Shown: positions 1-12,217 of the stretch, piece by piece
Numbering within the stretch: the stretch's first letter is position 1
Layout of the letters: every line of letters starts with the position of its first letter
Assembly: GCA_014189435.1 (NCBI GenBank)
Contig: CP050293.1
Span: 5,089,001-5,153,000, forward strand
DNA: 64,000 nucleotides
Reading direction: 5' to 3'
From: Mesorhizobium loti
GTDB lineage: Bacteria > Pseudomonadota > Alphaproteobacteria > Rhizobiales > Rhizobiaceae
The notes under the pieces: model-generated
What the model was told of the DNA's origin: nothing
What the model saw: the letters and a program-made list of their open reading frames with translations, nothing else
Databases searched by the model: none
Translations under genes and position numbers: made by a program

Positions 1-562
1 CCTTCGAACGCGGGTTGCTTCCGGTGAACATGGCTTCGTTCATGGGGATCCAGAGAAGCATTCCGAAGAGATGGCTGGCCGCCAAACGGGGATCGCTGGT
101 CTGCAACAGGCCTCGACTGGTGAGTTTTTGAAAGCATGATGCCACCGAGGCAAGCATGCGCTCAAAACCTTTTTCATACCAGCTGCGGCCAAGCTGCGGC
201 ATTCGATCCGCGTTTGCGATAATCAGACGCCGCAGCCTCAGCAACTCGTCGTCCATCAGTGTCGTTGTCATGCGTCGGGCAAGCTGCTGCAGGCCGCCCT
301 CCATGAATTGCGCCTCGGAAAGCAGCATCGTGACGGACTCGACGACGTCGTTGGTCTGGCTCGCGGTGGCCTCGACGACTTCGCCGAACAGCGTCTCCTT
401 GTCCGTGAAATGCTTGTAGACGGTCTGCTTGGAAGCGCCCGCCTTGGTGGCGATCTCTTCCATGCTGGTTCCATCATAACCCTTGGCGATGAACGCGGCC
501 GTGGCCGCTTCGATGATTTCACGATCCTTGCGAGCCGCCCTGGTCTCACCATTATTTTCCAT
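1..562 (-). CDS. TetR/AcrR family transcriptional repressor (3' end cut by window)
   Basis: Reading the minus strand from the ATG at 562 gives at least 187 codons without a stop to the window edge, so the C terminus is missing. Residues 1-60 form a typical TetR DNA-binding domain, with the helix-turn-helix at about 33-52 (TSMEEIATKAGASKQTVYKH). The rest is the helical ligand-binding region seen in AcrR-type regulators; the ligand cannot be read from the sequence. It is divergent from the VOC protein at 665, with operator-like repeats in the 102-bp gap, so it very probably represses itself and that neighbour. Family assignment is firm; target and ligand are inference. Confidence 0.9.
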   Translation of the reverse strand, partial: MENNGETRAARKDREIIEAATAAFIAKGYDGTSMEEIATKAGASKQTVYKHFTDKETLFGEVVEATASQTNDVVESVTMLLSEAQFMEGGLQQLARRMTTTLMDDELLRLRRLIIANADRMPQLGRSWYEKGFERMLASVASCFQKLTSRGLLQTSDPRLAASHLFGMLLWIPMNEAMFTGSNPRSK

Positions 563-570
563 AGCGCCCC

Positions 571-637
571 TCGATCAGTACTAGACGGTACCGTTCCCGC
601 GTGATAGCCATCGATACAGTACTAGACTGACTAGTAC
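571..637. promoter_or_regulatory. Candidate TetR operators in divergent promoter
   Basis: The 11-mer CAGTACTAGAC occurs twice, at 576-586 and 617-627, each preceded by TCGAT. The second copy sits in a perfect inverted repeat, GTACTAG (619-625), 5-bp spacer, CTAGTAC (631-637), the shape expected for a TetR dimer site. The first copy has only a partial partner (GGTACC, 587-592). Both lie between the divergent tetR and VOC genes. Assignment to the adjacent TetR protein is inferred from position. Confidence 0.65.
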
Positions 638-664
638 CCGTCAACGAAAGCAAGGCTTGAACCG

Positions 665-1069
665 ATGACCAAGATGATCTTCCTCAATCTGCCGGTACGC
701 GATCTGCAGGCGGCGACCAAGTTCTATCTCGCGATCGGCGGCACGCTGAACCCGCAATTCTCGAACGACCAGGCCAGCTCGATCATGTTCTCCGACTCGA
801 TTGGGGTCATGTTGCTGACGCACCAGCACTACGGCCAGTTCACAGCGCGCCCGATCGGCGATGCCAAGCGGGACAGCCAGATGCTGATCGCGCTCACCAC
901 CGACAGCAAGGACGAGGTCAATGCCGTAATCGAGAAGGGCGTGGCGGCAGGCGGTCGCGCCGATCCCAACCCGGTGCAGGATCTCGGTTTCATGTTCAAC
1001 CGCCACATCGAAGATCCGGACGGCAACGTCTGGGAGCTGCTGTGGATGAACCCGTCCGCCATGCAATAG
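665..1069 (+). CDS. VOC (glyoxalase/bleomycin-resistance fold) family protein
   Basis: A 134-residue single-domain protein of the vicinal oxygen chelate superfamily. The start MTKMIFLNLPVRDLQAATKF and the closing segment HIEDPDGNVWELLWMNP with the usual C-terminal metal-ligand Glu are characteristic. It belongs to the extradiol-dioxygenase/glyoxalase-like subgroup that has many uncharacterised members, so the substrate is unknown. It is divergent from a TetR regulator and follows the operator-like repeats closely (28 bp), which suggests induction by a small toxic or electrophilic compound; that is inference. Confidence 0.85.
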   Translation: MTKMIFLNLPVRDLQAATKFYLAIGGTLNPQFSNDQASSIMFSDSIGVMLLTHQHYGQFTARPIGDAKRDSQMLIALTTDSKDEVNAVIEKGVAAGGRADPNPVQDLGFMFNRHIEDPDGNVWELLWMNPSAMQ

Positions 1070-1158
1070 CCCACCGGAATCGAAGCGGGCCAGGATGACA
1101 ATGGAGAAGCGATCGGCATTCGCCTGTCGCTTCACCATCAGGTGCGCGCCGGCATCAG

Positions 1159-4968
<3,810 letters not shown>

Positions 4969-5002
4969 TTTTTATCCCTTTGGCGACAAGCCTTTTCATG
5001 TC

Positions 5003-5022
5003 ACATAAGGATATCTTTATGT
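5003..5022. promoter_or_regulatory. Near-perfect 20-bp palindrome upstream of metH
   Basis: ACATAAGGATATCTTTATGT is self-complementary at 18 of 20 positions and lies 35 bp before the metH start. Its AT-rich core and position fit an operator for the ArsR-family methionine-cycle repressor SahR known from Proteobacteria, but I am matching shape and context, not a scored motif. The leader between the palindrome and the gene is too short to hold a riboswitch. Confidence 0.6.
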
Positions 5023-5091
5023 CAATATACGGCAGACGCTCGTCATTGTCACGCGTCGTTGCAAGCACCTGGCCCCAGAACGGCAATTCCG

Positions 5092-8000
5092 TCAGTTTAG
5101 CTCGGCCAGCAGGGCTTGTGCCTCGGCAAGGTTTTTCTCCGAGCCGGCGGTGAGATCGTCCATCTTGCGATCCCGGAAGATGACCAGTGCGTCCTGGCAC
5201 GCGGCAATCGCTTCCTCGGCAAGTGCCTTCTGCTTGCGGGCAGCGCCCAGATCGGTCAGCACATCGCACAGGCTGTCTTCAGTGAAGGCGATGCCCGGAA
5301 CCGAATTGATCTTCTTCTGCACGGCGATCGCCTCGCGCAGGATCGGCACCGCTTCCTCGAAGCGGGCAACGTTGTTTTCGGTCCGGCCGGCAAGCGTCAG
5401 CGAGTAGCCGACCTCGTTCTGCAGACTGGCCCAGCGGTCGGGGTCGCGATCGCGGCCGACCTCGTCGGCAAGCGCCCGGTTGACGGCGATGGCCTCGTCG
5501 AACACCGCCGGTTCCGGCGCCTTCTCTCCGATCATACCGAGCACACGGGCGAAATCGCCTTGCGTGCGCGCCCATTGCTCCGGCGCACGGTCGCGGGTGC
5601 GCACGCTTTGTATGCTGCGATAGATGCCGGCCGAGCGCTTCAGCAAGGCGACGTCGTTGCGCCAGTAGCCCAGCGTCGACAAGGCGCTGGCGAGGTTGGC
5701 CTGGTTGCGGATCCAGCCGTCGGCATCCTTGTCGCGGGTCGTCACCGACAGTGCCGCCTCATAGGCCTGCACCGATTTCGCCATGGTGTCCGGGTCGGAA
5801 GTGGCGCTCGCCTGCATCATACGCGCGTTGCCGAGATCGCCTTCGACAGAGGCCCACAGCGTGCGGTCAGGTAGCGTCGCATAGACGGCCAGCGCCGCTT
5901 CATGCGCCGTTGCGGCCTTCTGGTAGAGCGACGGATCATTGCTGGCGCCAGCAAGGTAGTAGTAGGCGCTGCCGAGATCGTTTTGCAGCTGGGCGTGATC
6001 CTGCGGCACCGTGGCGATGTCATAGAGCGGCAAGGCCGCTTCGAGCGCCGTCACCGACTGGGCGAAATCCTCGCCGTTGCTTGTCCGGTCGCCCAGCACC
6101 AGGAGTACGTGGCCCAAGCCCCATTGCGTTGCCGCCCAGGCCTCCGGTTCGCTGTCGCGGGTCTGCACCTCAAGCGCCGCACGGTAAGCCCTCACCGAGC
6201 GTTCAAGCGCTTCTGTCGGGCCGCCATCGGCCTTGCCCAGCATAGAAAGGGCCGCACCCAGCCGGTACTGCGTCTTCGCCCAGTCTTTTGGAGCGCTCTG
6301 TTTGGTCCGCACGGTGAGTGCGGCATCGTAAGCGGCCACTGCTTGTTCGAGCACTGCTCTGTCGCCGGCGCGGTCGCCCCAGCTCGACAGCGTGCTGCCG
6401 AGACTGTGTTCGATGGCGGCGAATTCGAGCGGAGCTGCGGCAGCGGTATAGACCTCCGAGGCGTTGCGATAGGCGGTTGCCGACTTCTGCAGATAGTCGA
6501 CCCCCGTGTCGCGCTCGCCGAGCGAGGCATAGGCGGAGCCCAGATTCTGCTGCAGCGAGGCCCAATCGAGTGGCAGCTTTTCGCGCGGATATTCACTGAG
6601 AGCCGCCTCATAGGCGCTGACCGCCTTGAGCAGCGTGGCACTGTCGTCCTGCTTGGCGCCGAGACGCTGCAGCGCGTTGCCGAGCGTCAGTTGGCCGTTC
6701 GCCCAGCTCGACGGCGCATGCTCGCGCGTCCAGACCGTAAGTGCCGCCTCCGCAGCATCGCGTGCACGCTGCAGTGTGGCGACATCGCCATTGATTTCGC
6801 CGATCGTCTCCAGCGCCGAGCTCATATTGTTCTGGATCGTCGCCCATTGCGCCGGGGCACGTTCCCTCGTCATTTCCTCCGTTGCCGACTGGTAGGCTGC
6901 AACCGCCTGGTCCAGCGTAGCCACATCCTTCTCGCGCGCGCCGAGACGGAACAGGGCAGCACCGAGATTGACCTGGCTCAACGCCCAGTCGAGCGGCACG
7001 CGCTCGCGGCTGTACTGCGTCAACGCGGCACGATGCGCTTCGATCGCGGCACGAAAACTGTCGCTTGTCGCCTCGCGCTCGCCGAGTTCCGACAGCACGA
7101 TGCCGAGATTGTTCTCGCTCGCCGCCCATTCCAGCGGCACTTTTTTCGACCCCTGCACCTCGAGCGCCTCGCGGAAAGTCGCGACCGCCTTGTCGAGCAG
7201 TGCCGTACCGTTCTCGCGCTGTCCAAGCCGCCAGTAGACGGTACCGAGATTGCCAGACGTGGACGCCCAATCGTCCGGAGAGGCTTCGCGCGTGTAGACA
7301 CTCAGCGCCTGCTCGAAGGCGCCGGCCGCCTTGTCGAGATTGTCGCGGCCGGCCTCGCGCTCGCCCAGCGTCGACAAAGTGGTGGCGAGGTTGTTCTGCG
7401 TGGCGGCCCAGCTGCGCGGGGTCTTTTCGCGCGACACATAGGTCAGGCTCTTTTCGTAAGCGGCGATAGCCTGGACAAGAAACGCGTTGTCGCCGGAGAA
7501 CGCGCCCTGGTTGGAAAGCGCCTCGGCCTCTGCTCCCTTGTAGAACCAGGCGTCCGCATCGCTCCATTTTTCCACTTCGTCAAAGGCCTTGGCGTAGTCC
7601 TGCGCCGCCTTGAGATAGTTGAAAGACAGCTCGTAGGTCTTGGCGCTGCTGGCGAAGACTTCCGCGAATTCCAGCCGACGCGCCTTGAGATCGGCTTCGG
7701 CCTGGTCGACCGTCTTCGACAGTTCGCCAACGCGAGCCTTGGCCTGCTCGTGGAATTTCTGCGCCGCATCGAGCGCGCCTTCCTGCACCGCCTGTTCGGC
7801 CAGTTTCGACAGACGGACGATTTCCGGATCCTGGCTTTTCAAGGCCGACTGCTCGGCCAGCACCTGCTTCAGCCGCTCGGTCTGGCCGCGCAGCAATTTG
7901 TCGAGCTCGGCCGGGTCTTTCGGCGTGTCGGTGCCAAGCGTCTTCAGCATGGCGTAGAGCGCGTCCATCGGCACGCCACCATCGCGGGAAATGGTTTCGA

Positions 8001-8991
8001 TCTGACGGCGTTCCGGATCGGGCAGCGCCGAGATGGTGACCAGCAGCCGGCGGCGCTCGGTGAGGATTTCGCCCTCGTCGCCTTTTGGCTGCTCGGCGGG
8101 CGTACCGAAATAGAGCAGCCGGCGCAGGCTTTCATTGACCCATGGCCGCTGCTGGCCGTTGGTCTTGAGATAGACCTCCTCACCAATCATGCGCAGCACG
8201 GTGCCGAATTCCTCGCCGCCCATCGTGTCGATGTGACGCAATATCGCCGCCGCATAGGGGCTGTTGCCGTCGGCCGGACCGTCGAGCGCCACCTTGCCGG
8301 GCTCGGCGGCAAAACCGATGACCTGGCCGAGGCTGTCATCAGCCGAGCCCTTGGCCGGTGCGCCGTTGTTCAGCGCCACGACGCTGCGGGTTTCGCCAAG
8401 ACCGCCGGCGCCGATCGGCTTGCCGTCGTCGCCCGGCGCCAGCTTCAGCAGCGTGCCCGGTGGGAACGGATCGTTGCGGCAGGCGTCGAGCAGCACGATG
8501 GTGACCGGCACCTTCGCCTTCAGTTCGGCGACGATCGACGACAGCGGCACCAGTTTTTCGCCGGCATCGTCGAGCGCCGAGACATCGGCATCGACTGGGA
8601 CCAGAAAATTCTCGCCGCCGGCTTCGATGCCATGGCCCGAATAATAGATGACGGCGACATCGGCGCCCTCGGCGTCATCGACGAAGCCTTCGAGGTCACG
8701 CCGCAGTTTGCGCGCGTCGCGGTTGGTGGCGACATCGGTCTCGAAACCGAGCTTGTCGAACATTTCCTCGATAGCGCGGGCGTCGTTTTCGGGATTGGGC
8801 AGTTTGCCGACATGCTGGTAGTCGGACTGGCCGATGATCAGCGCGACACCTTTCAGCGCCTTCGGCTCCTCGGCCTGAGCCGGGGCGAGCGTGTACAGGC
8901 ACAAGATCAGCACGGCGACAAACGCCACGCACCTGCGCGCACCCTCGACTGTCATTCGCCCAAGCAGCATCGCCCAACCCGGAACCCGCAC
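5092..8991 (-). CDS. Exported caspase-fold (peptidase C14) protein with long TPR array
   Basis: A 1299-residue protein. Residues 20-40 are a signal peptide ending AQA before EEPK. Residues 45-290 are a p20-like caspase domain with the His-Cys dyad visible: YYSGHG (His120) and LLDACRNDPF (Cys171). A helical, probably coiled-coil stretch follows (about 320-440). The remainder contains sixteen units of about 53 residues, each with a WAxxQxNLGxxLxxLGxR-type core, that is, TPR-like repeats. The GTG at 8991 has GGAAG upstream; ATGs at 8970 and 8955 are alternatives that keep the signal peptide. Substrate and role are unknown; export suggests periplasmic or surface action. It is 123 bp upstream of metH on the same strand, with no sign of functional linkage. 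Confidence 0.88.
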   Translation of the reverse strand: MRVPGWAMLLGRMTVEGARRCVAFVAVLILCLYTLAPAQAEEPKALKGVALIIGQSDYQHVGKLPNPENDARAIEEMFDKLGFETDVATNRDARKLRRDLEGFVDDAEGADVAVIYYSGHGIEAGGENFLVPVDADVSALDDAGEKLVPLSSIVAELKAKVPVTIVLLDACRNDPFPPGTLLKLAPGDDGKPIGAGGLGETRSVVALNNGAPAKGSADDSLGQVIGFAAEPGKVALDGPADGNSPYAAAILRHIDTMGGEEFGTVLRMIGEEVYLKTNGQQRPWVNESLRRLLYFGTPAEQPKGDEGEILTERRRLLVTISALPDPERRQIETISRDGGVPMDALYAMLKTLGTDTPKDPAELDKLLRGQTERLKQVLAEQSALKSQDPEIVRLSKLAEQAVQEGALDAAQKFHEQAKARVGELSKTVDQAEADLKARRLEFAEVFASSAKTYELSFNYLKAAQDYAKAFDEVEKWSDADAWFYKGAEAEALSNQGAFSGDNAFLVQAIAAYEKSLTYVSREKTPRSWAATQNNLATTLSTLGEREAGRDNLDKAAGAFEQALSVYTREASPDDWASTSGNLGTVYWRLGQRENGTALLDKAVATFREALEVQGSKKVPLEWAASENNLGIVLSELGEREATSDSFRAAIEAHRAALTQYSRERVPLDWALSQVNLGAALFRLGAREKDVATLDQAVAAYQSATEEMTRERAPAQWATIQNNMSSALETIGEINGDVATLQRARDAAEAALTVWTREHAPSSWANGQLTLGNALQRLGAKQDDSATLLKAVSAYEAALSEYPREKLPLDWASLQQNLGSAYASLGERDTGVDYLQKSATAYRNASEVYTAAAAPLEFAAIEHSLGSTLSSWGDRAGDRAVLEQAVAAYDAALTVRTKQSAPKDWAKTQYRLGAALSMLGKADGGPTEALERSVRAYRAALEVQTRDSEPEAWAATQWGLGHVLLVLGDRTSNGEDFAQSVTALEAALPLYDIATVPQDHAQLQNDLGSAYYYLAGASNDPSLYQKAATAHEAALAVYATLPDRTLWASVEGDLGNARMMQASATSDPDTMAKSVQAYEAALSVTTRDKDADGWIRNQANLASALSTLGYWRNDVALLKRSAGIYRSIQSVRTRDRAPEQWARTQGDFARVLGMIGEKAPEPAVFDEAIAVNRALADEVGRDRDPDRWASLQNEVGYSLTLAGRTENNVARFEEAVPILREAIAVQKKINSVPGIAFTEDSLCDVLTDLGAARKQKALAEEAIAACQDALVIFRDRKMDDLTAGSEKNLAEAQALLAELN

Positions 8992-9165
8992 GGCGCAATC
9001 TTCCGCGGGGAGATGGCATCATGATGGCCGGCGCGTGGCAAGTCCGGGCGCAAGCGGTGTTCTTGTCGTGAGCTGCCTGCTGGCTTTCATCTGGCGACCA
9101 AGTAGTGTTCGGCAAAGAGGCCGCCGCTGCCCGCGCGGGTCCGCAAAATTTCTGGGGAGGTTGCG

Positions 9166-9936
9166 ATGACGGAGTTCACGCCAAAATTCGATCTGGTCGG
9201 CAAGGTGGTGCTGGTCACCGGCGCTTCACGCGGCATCGGCCGCGCCTGCGCGCTGGCCTGCGCCGGCTCCGGCGCCGACATGATCGTCGGCGTGCGCGGC
9301 AAGGCCGATGGGGCAGACCTTGTCGCCGAGATCGAGAGCATGGGCCGGCGGGCGCTGGCGGTGCATATGGATCTCACCGATCTCGCCACGGTGCGGGCCG
9401 CCGTCGCCGAGGCGCATGCCGTCTTCGGCCGCATCGATGTGCTGGTCAACAATGTCGGGCTCGGGCCGGAGAACCTGACCGAGAATGTCACCGAGGAAGA
9501 TTTCGACCTGACGGTGAATGTCAACCTCAAGGGCACGTTCTTCACCACCCAGGCGGTCGGACGGTTGATGATCGCGCAGAAATCCGGGCGCATCATCAAC
9601 ATAAGCTCACAGGCCGGCACGGTGACGCTGAAGGGCGAGGCGATCTACTGCATGAGCAAGGCGGCGATCAACCATCTGACGCGCTGCCTGGCGGCCGAAT
9701 GGGCGCAGCACAAGATCGCCGTCAACAGCGTCGCGCCGACCTTCATCTGGACCGACGGAACGCGGCCTTCCCTCGCCGAGCCGGACTTTCATGCCCATGT
9801 GCTGGGCCACATTCCACTCGGCCGCATCGGCGACCCGATCGACGTTGCCGGAACCGTGGTGTTCCTGGCCTCGCCCGCCGCATCGATGATCACAGGCGCC
9901 AACATTCTGATCGATGGCGGCTGGTCAGTGGCGTAG
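9166..9936 (+). CDS. Short-chain dehydrogenase/reductase (SDR)
   Basis: A 256-residue classical SDR. The cofactor motif TGASRGIG is near residue 18, the structural NNVG near 95, and the catalytic Ser (NISSQAG) and YCMSK follow in the expected order; the C terminus has the usual ILIDGGWSV. The start has a strong GGGGAGG site. It probably oxidises or reduces a hydroxy/keto substrate with NAD(P)H; the substrate is unknown. It runs towards the alpha/beta hydrolase (15 bp between stops) and lies beside a branched-chain-type ABC operon, so it may act on the transported compound or a product of it. Confidence 0.9.
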   Translation: MTEFTPKFDLVGKVVLVTGASRGIGRACALACAGSGADMIVGVRGKADGADLVAEIESMGRRALAVHMDLTDLATVRAAVAEAHAVFGRIDVLVNNVGLGPENLTENVTEEDFDLTVNVNLKGTFFTTQAVGRLMIAQKSGRIINISSQAGTVTLKGEAIYCMSKAAINHLTRCLAAEWAQHKIAVNSVAPTFIWTDGTRPSLAEPDFHAHVLGHIPLGRIGDPIDVAGTVVFLASPAASMITGANILIDGGWSVA

Positions 9937-9951
9937 GCCGTTCGGTCGAAC

Positions 9952-10770
9952 CTATGCTCGATCTACGCTCGCCAGGAAGCGGGCGAAGATCGGGTCGAAT
10001 CGATCTGGAGAATCCCAGAACGGGGCGTGGCCGGATTTGTCGAGCAGGTGCGCCTTGCCTTCCCACAGATTGGAAAACTTCACAGCCGAGACGAAATCGG
10101 TGTTGACGAAAGGCTCGTCGATGCCGTTCAGAACGGCGATCGGCGGCGTCTTGCCGGCGACGATCTCGCGCTGGTTCCTGCCGGTGCCGGCCGCGAATTT
10201 TTCGAACATCAGGCGCCGCGCCCGTCCGTCGGTGCGCGCCACCGTGTCGAGGAGGAACGGCTCGAACGGTTCGCCGCAGGTGCTGCGCGCATAGGCCTCG
10301 ACATCGGCTGCGCTGAAGGTTTCCTGTCCGGCAAGGTGCATATGCGGGCTCGGCTTGAAGCCGTTGCCGACCTCCTCGGGCGCCACCGGCGGCGTGCCTG
10401 TGATCATCAGTCCGAGCAGGCCGGGAAAGCGGTCGATCATCTCAAGTCCGATATGGCCGCCGAGCGACCAGCCGAAGACGATGGCCTTGTCGACCCCGAG
10501 CAGCCCGAGCACTTCGGTCATGGCATCGGCATAGCCTTCCATGCTGTAGGAGCGCTCCGGATCGATCGCATCGCCGGAAGCCCCGTGTCCCGGCAGGTCG
10601 GGAGCGATGATGTGGTAGCGCTCGCCCAGCGAGCCCTCCAACTGGTTGCGGAAAACGGCACTGGACGACGAATTGCCGTGGATCAGCATGACGGCGGCTC
10701 CCTGGCCACCGGCCTGGCGCACCGCGATCTTGCCGTGGCTGGTTTCAAGGGTCTTCTGCGAGATCGTCAT
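9952..10770 (-). CDS. Alpha/beta hydrolase
   Basis: A 272-residue hydrolase when started at the ATG at 10770, which has GGAG seven bases upstream; an in-frame start at 10818 would add 16 residues of poor character. The oxyanion region VMLIHGNSSS, the nucleophile elbow GWSLGG and the C-terminal catalytic His in KSGHAPFWD are all present. It resembles general esterase/haloperoxidase-like hydrolases; the substrate is not evident. It is divergent from the branched-chain-type ABC operon and shares that intergenic control region, so it probably belongs to the same pathway. Confidence 0.85.
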   Translation of the reverse strand: MTISQKTLETSHGKIAVRQAGGQGAAVMLIHGNSSSSAVFRNQLEGSLGERYHIIAPDLPGHGASGDAIDPERSYSMEGYADAMTEVLGLLGVDKAIVFGWSLGGHIGLEMIDRFPGLLGLMITGTPPVAPEEVGNGFKPSPHMHLAGQETFSAADVEAYARSTCGEPFEPFLLDTVARTDGRARRLMFEKFAAGTGRNQREIVAGKTPPIAVLNGIDEPFVNTDFVSAVKFSNLWEGKAHLLDKSGHAPFWDSPDRFDPIFARFLASVDRA

Positions 10771-10881
10771 TGTCGGCTCCGTCTGGAATTGCCCTGTTTT
10801 GAAGCAGCTGCGCAACAAAGCGCCACTGTTCCCCCGTGTCCCGCCGTAAACATTTCCCGGTCAGGTTGCACTGAAAAATCC

Positions 10882-10913
10882 TTTTCAAATAAGAACAATT
10901 ATGCGTAGATTGT
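10882..10913. promoter_or_regulatory. Candidate promoter and RpiR operator for ABC operon
   Basis: ACAAT (10895-10899), nine bases, ATTGT (10909-10913) forms an inverted repeat that closely matches one in front of the rpiR gene (17909-17928); both also contain ATGC in the middle and continue as AGATTGTCAA. A weak promoter, TTTTCA (10882-10887), 18 bp, TAGATT (10906-10911), would be covered by the site. The shared sequence is observed; binding by the RpiR protein is inference. Confidence 0.5.
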
Positions 10914-10960
10914 CAATTATCCAACTCCCGATGAACGGGAGGAAAACAGGGAACAGCACG

Positions 10961-12214
10961 ATGAAAGCCAAATCCGCCGCAAGTCGAATCCGCCATATCC
11001 TGATGAGCACGACGCTGATCGGCATGTTTGCCGCATCAGGCGCGCCCGCTTTCGCCGATGTCGTCAAGATCGGCCTGCTTGCGCCGCTGACCGGCCCGGC
11101 CGCGGCGGACGGCCAGGAATTCCAGCGCGGCGTGCAGATGGCCATCGACGAGGCCAACGCAGCCGGCGGCGTTGCCGGGGACACGTTCGAGCTGGTGGTC
11201 GGCGACGTCAAGGATCAGTCCGCCGGCAACGTCACCAGCGCGGTCGAGCGCCTGCTTGGCGATCCGGGCGTGCATTTCATGCTGACCGGCTATGCCAGCC
11301 TGACCAATTTCGAGATCGACAACATGGCCGAAGCAGACATGCCTTACATGCTGGCCGCCACCTCGCAGCAGACCAGGGACATCATCGCGCCGAGCCCCGA
11401 CAAATATATGTGCTGCTGGTCGCTGACGCCTTCCTTCGACGCCTACAACACCGACGTCACCCTGTTCGTCGAAAAGCTCGCGGCCGACGGCAAGATCACC
11501 TTGCCGACCAAGAAGGTCGCCATCATCTCGTCCGACAACGCCTATTCGAAGACCATCTCCGAGGGCATGAAGAAGACCTTCAAGGAGAAGGGCTGGACCA
11601 TCACCGTCGACGAGATCGTGCCCTTCGGCGAAGTGACCGACTGGCGTTCGATCCTGGCCAAGGTGCGCGAGAACGTTCCCGATGTCGTCATCAACACCGA
11701 CTATCTGCCGGGCAATTCGGCGTCGTTCCTGAACCAGTTCCTCGAGCAGCCGACCAAGAGCCTCGTCTTCCTGCAATATGCGCCGAGCGTTCCGGAGTTC
11801 GTCGAACTGACCGGCAAGAAGTCGGATGGTGTCATCTACAATCTGCTCGGCGGCGCGCTGACCACGCCGAAGAACCCGCGCGCCGATGAAGTGGCGGCCA
11901 AGTTCAAGGCAAAATACGGCGTCGAGAGCGGCACCTATGGCGTCGGCCTCTACGAAATGACCAATGTCTATTTCGACGCGGTCAAGAAAGTCGGTGGCGC
12001 ATCCGACCATGCGGCGATCATGAAGGCGCTGTCGGAGACCGACAAGCAGGTCGCGGAAGGCCGGCTGAAATTCGATCCCGCCACTCACCTTGCGACGCAG
12101 GGCGACGACTACATCCCGATCACCTTCTTCCAGATCTGGGACGGCCAGCGCACGCTGATCTCTCCGGAGAAATACGCCACCGGCGCCTTCAAGCTCCAGC
12201 CCTGGATGAAGTGA
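10961..12214 (+). CDS. ABC transporter substrate-binding protein, branched-chain amino acid type
   Basis: A 417-residue periplasmic binding protein of the LivJ/type I fold. The ATG at 10961 is chosen because it begins a clean signal peptide (residues 1-32, cut after AFA before DVVKIG); an upstream in-frame start would bury it. The mature protein starts with VKIGLLAPLTGPAAADG, the hallmark of this family. It is first in a five-gene operon with two ATPases and two permeases. Many such proteins in rhizobia carry amides, ureas or aromatic compounds rather than leucine, and the neighbouring M20 deacylase and hydrolase suggest an acylated or amide substrate; this is inference. Confidence 0.92.
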   Translation: MKAKSAASRIRHILMSTTLIGMFAASGAPAFADVVKIGLLAPLTGPAAADGQEFQRGVQMAIDEANAAGGVAGDTFELVVGDVKDQSAGNVTSAVERLLGDPGVHFMLTGYASLTNFEIDNMAEADMPYMLAATSQQTRDIIAPSPDKYMCCWSLTPSFDAYNTDVTLFVEKLAADGKITLPTKKVAIISSDNAYSKTISEGMKKTFKEKGWTITVDEIVPFGEVTDWRSILAKVRENVPDVVINTDYLPGNSASFLNQFLEQPTKSLVFLQYAPSVPEFVELTGKKSDGVIYNLLGGALTTPKNPRADEVAAKFKAKYGVESGTYGVGLYEMTNVYFDAVKKVGGASDHAAIMKALSETDKQVAEGRLKFDPATHLATQGDDYIPITFFQIWDGQRTLISPEKYATGAFKLQPWMK

Positions 12215-12217
12215 GGA

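Noticed and set aside
4969..5091. SAM or cobalamin riboswitch before metH
   Set aside because: The leader between the palindrome and the start is about 34 bp, too short, and I see no conserved riboswitch core in the 123-bp gap.
5902..9024. 1040-codon open frame antisense to the caspase-TPR gene
   Set aside because: High-GC codon structure leaves the opposite strand open; the product is Arg/Gly/Leu-rich without domains, while the minus-strand gene has a signal peptide, catalytic dyad and repeats.
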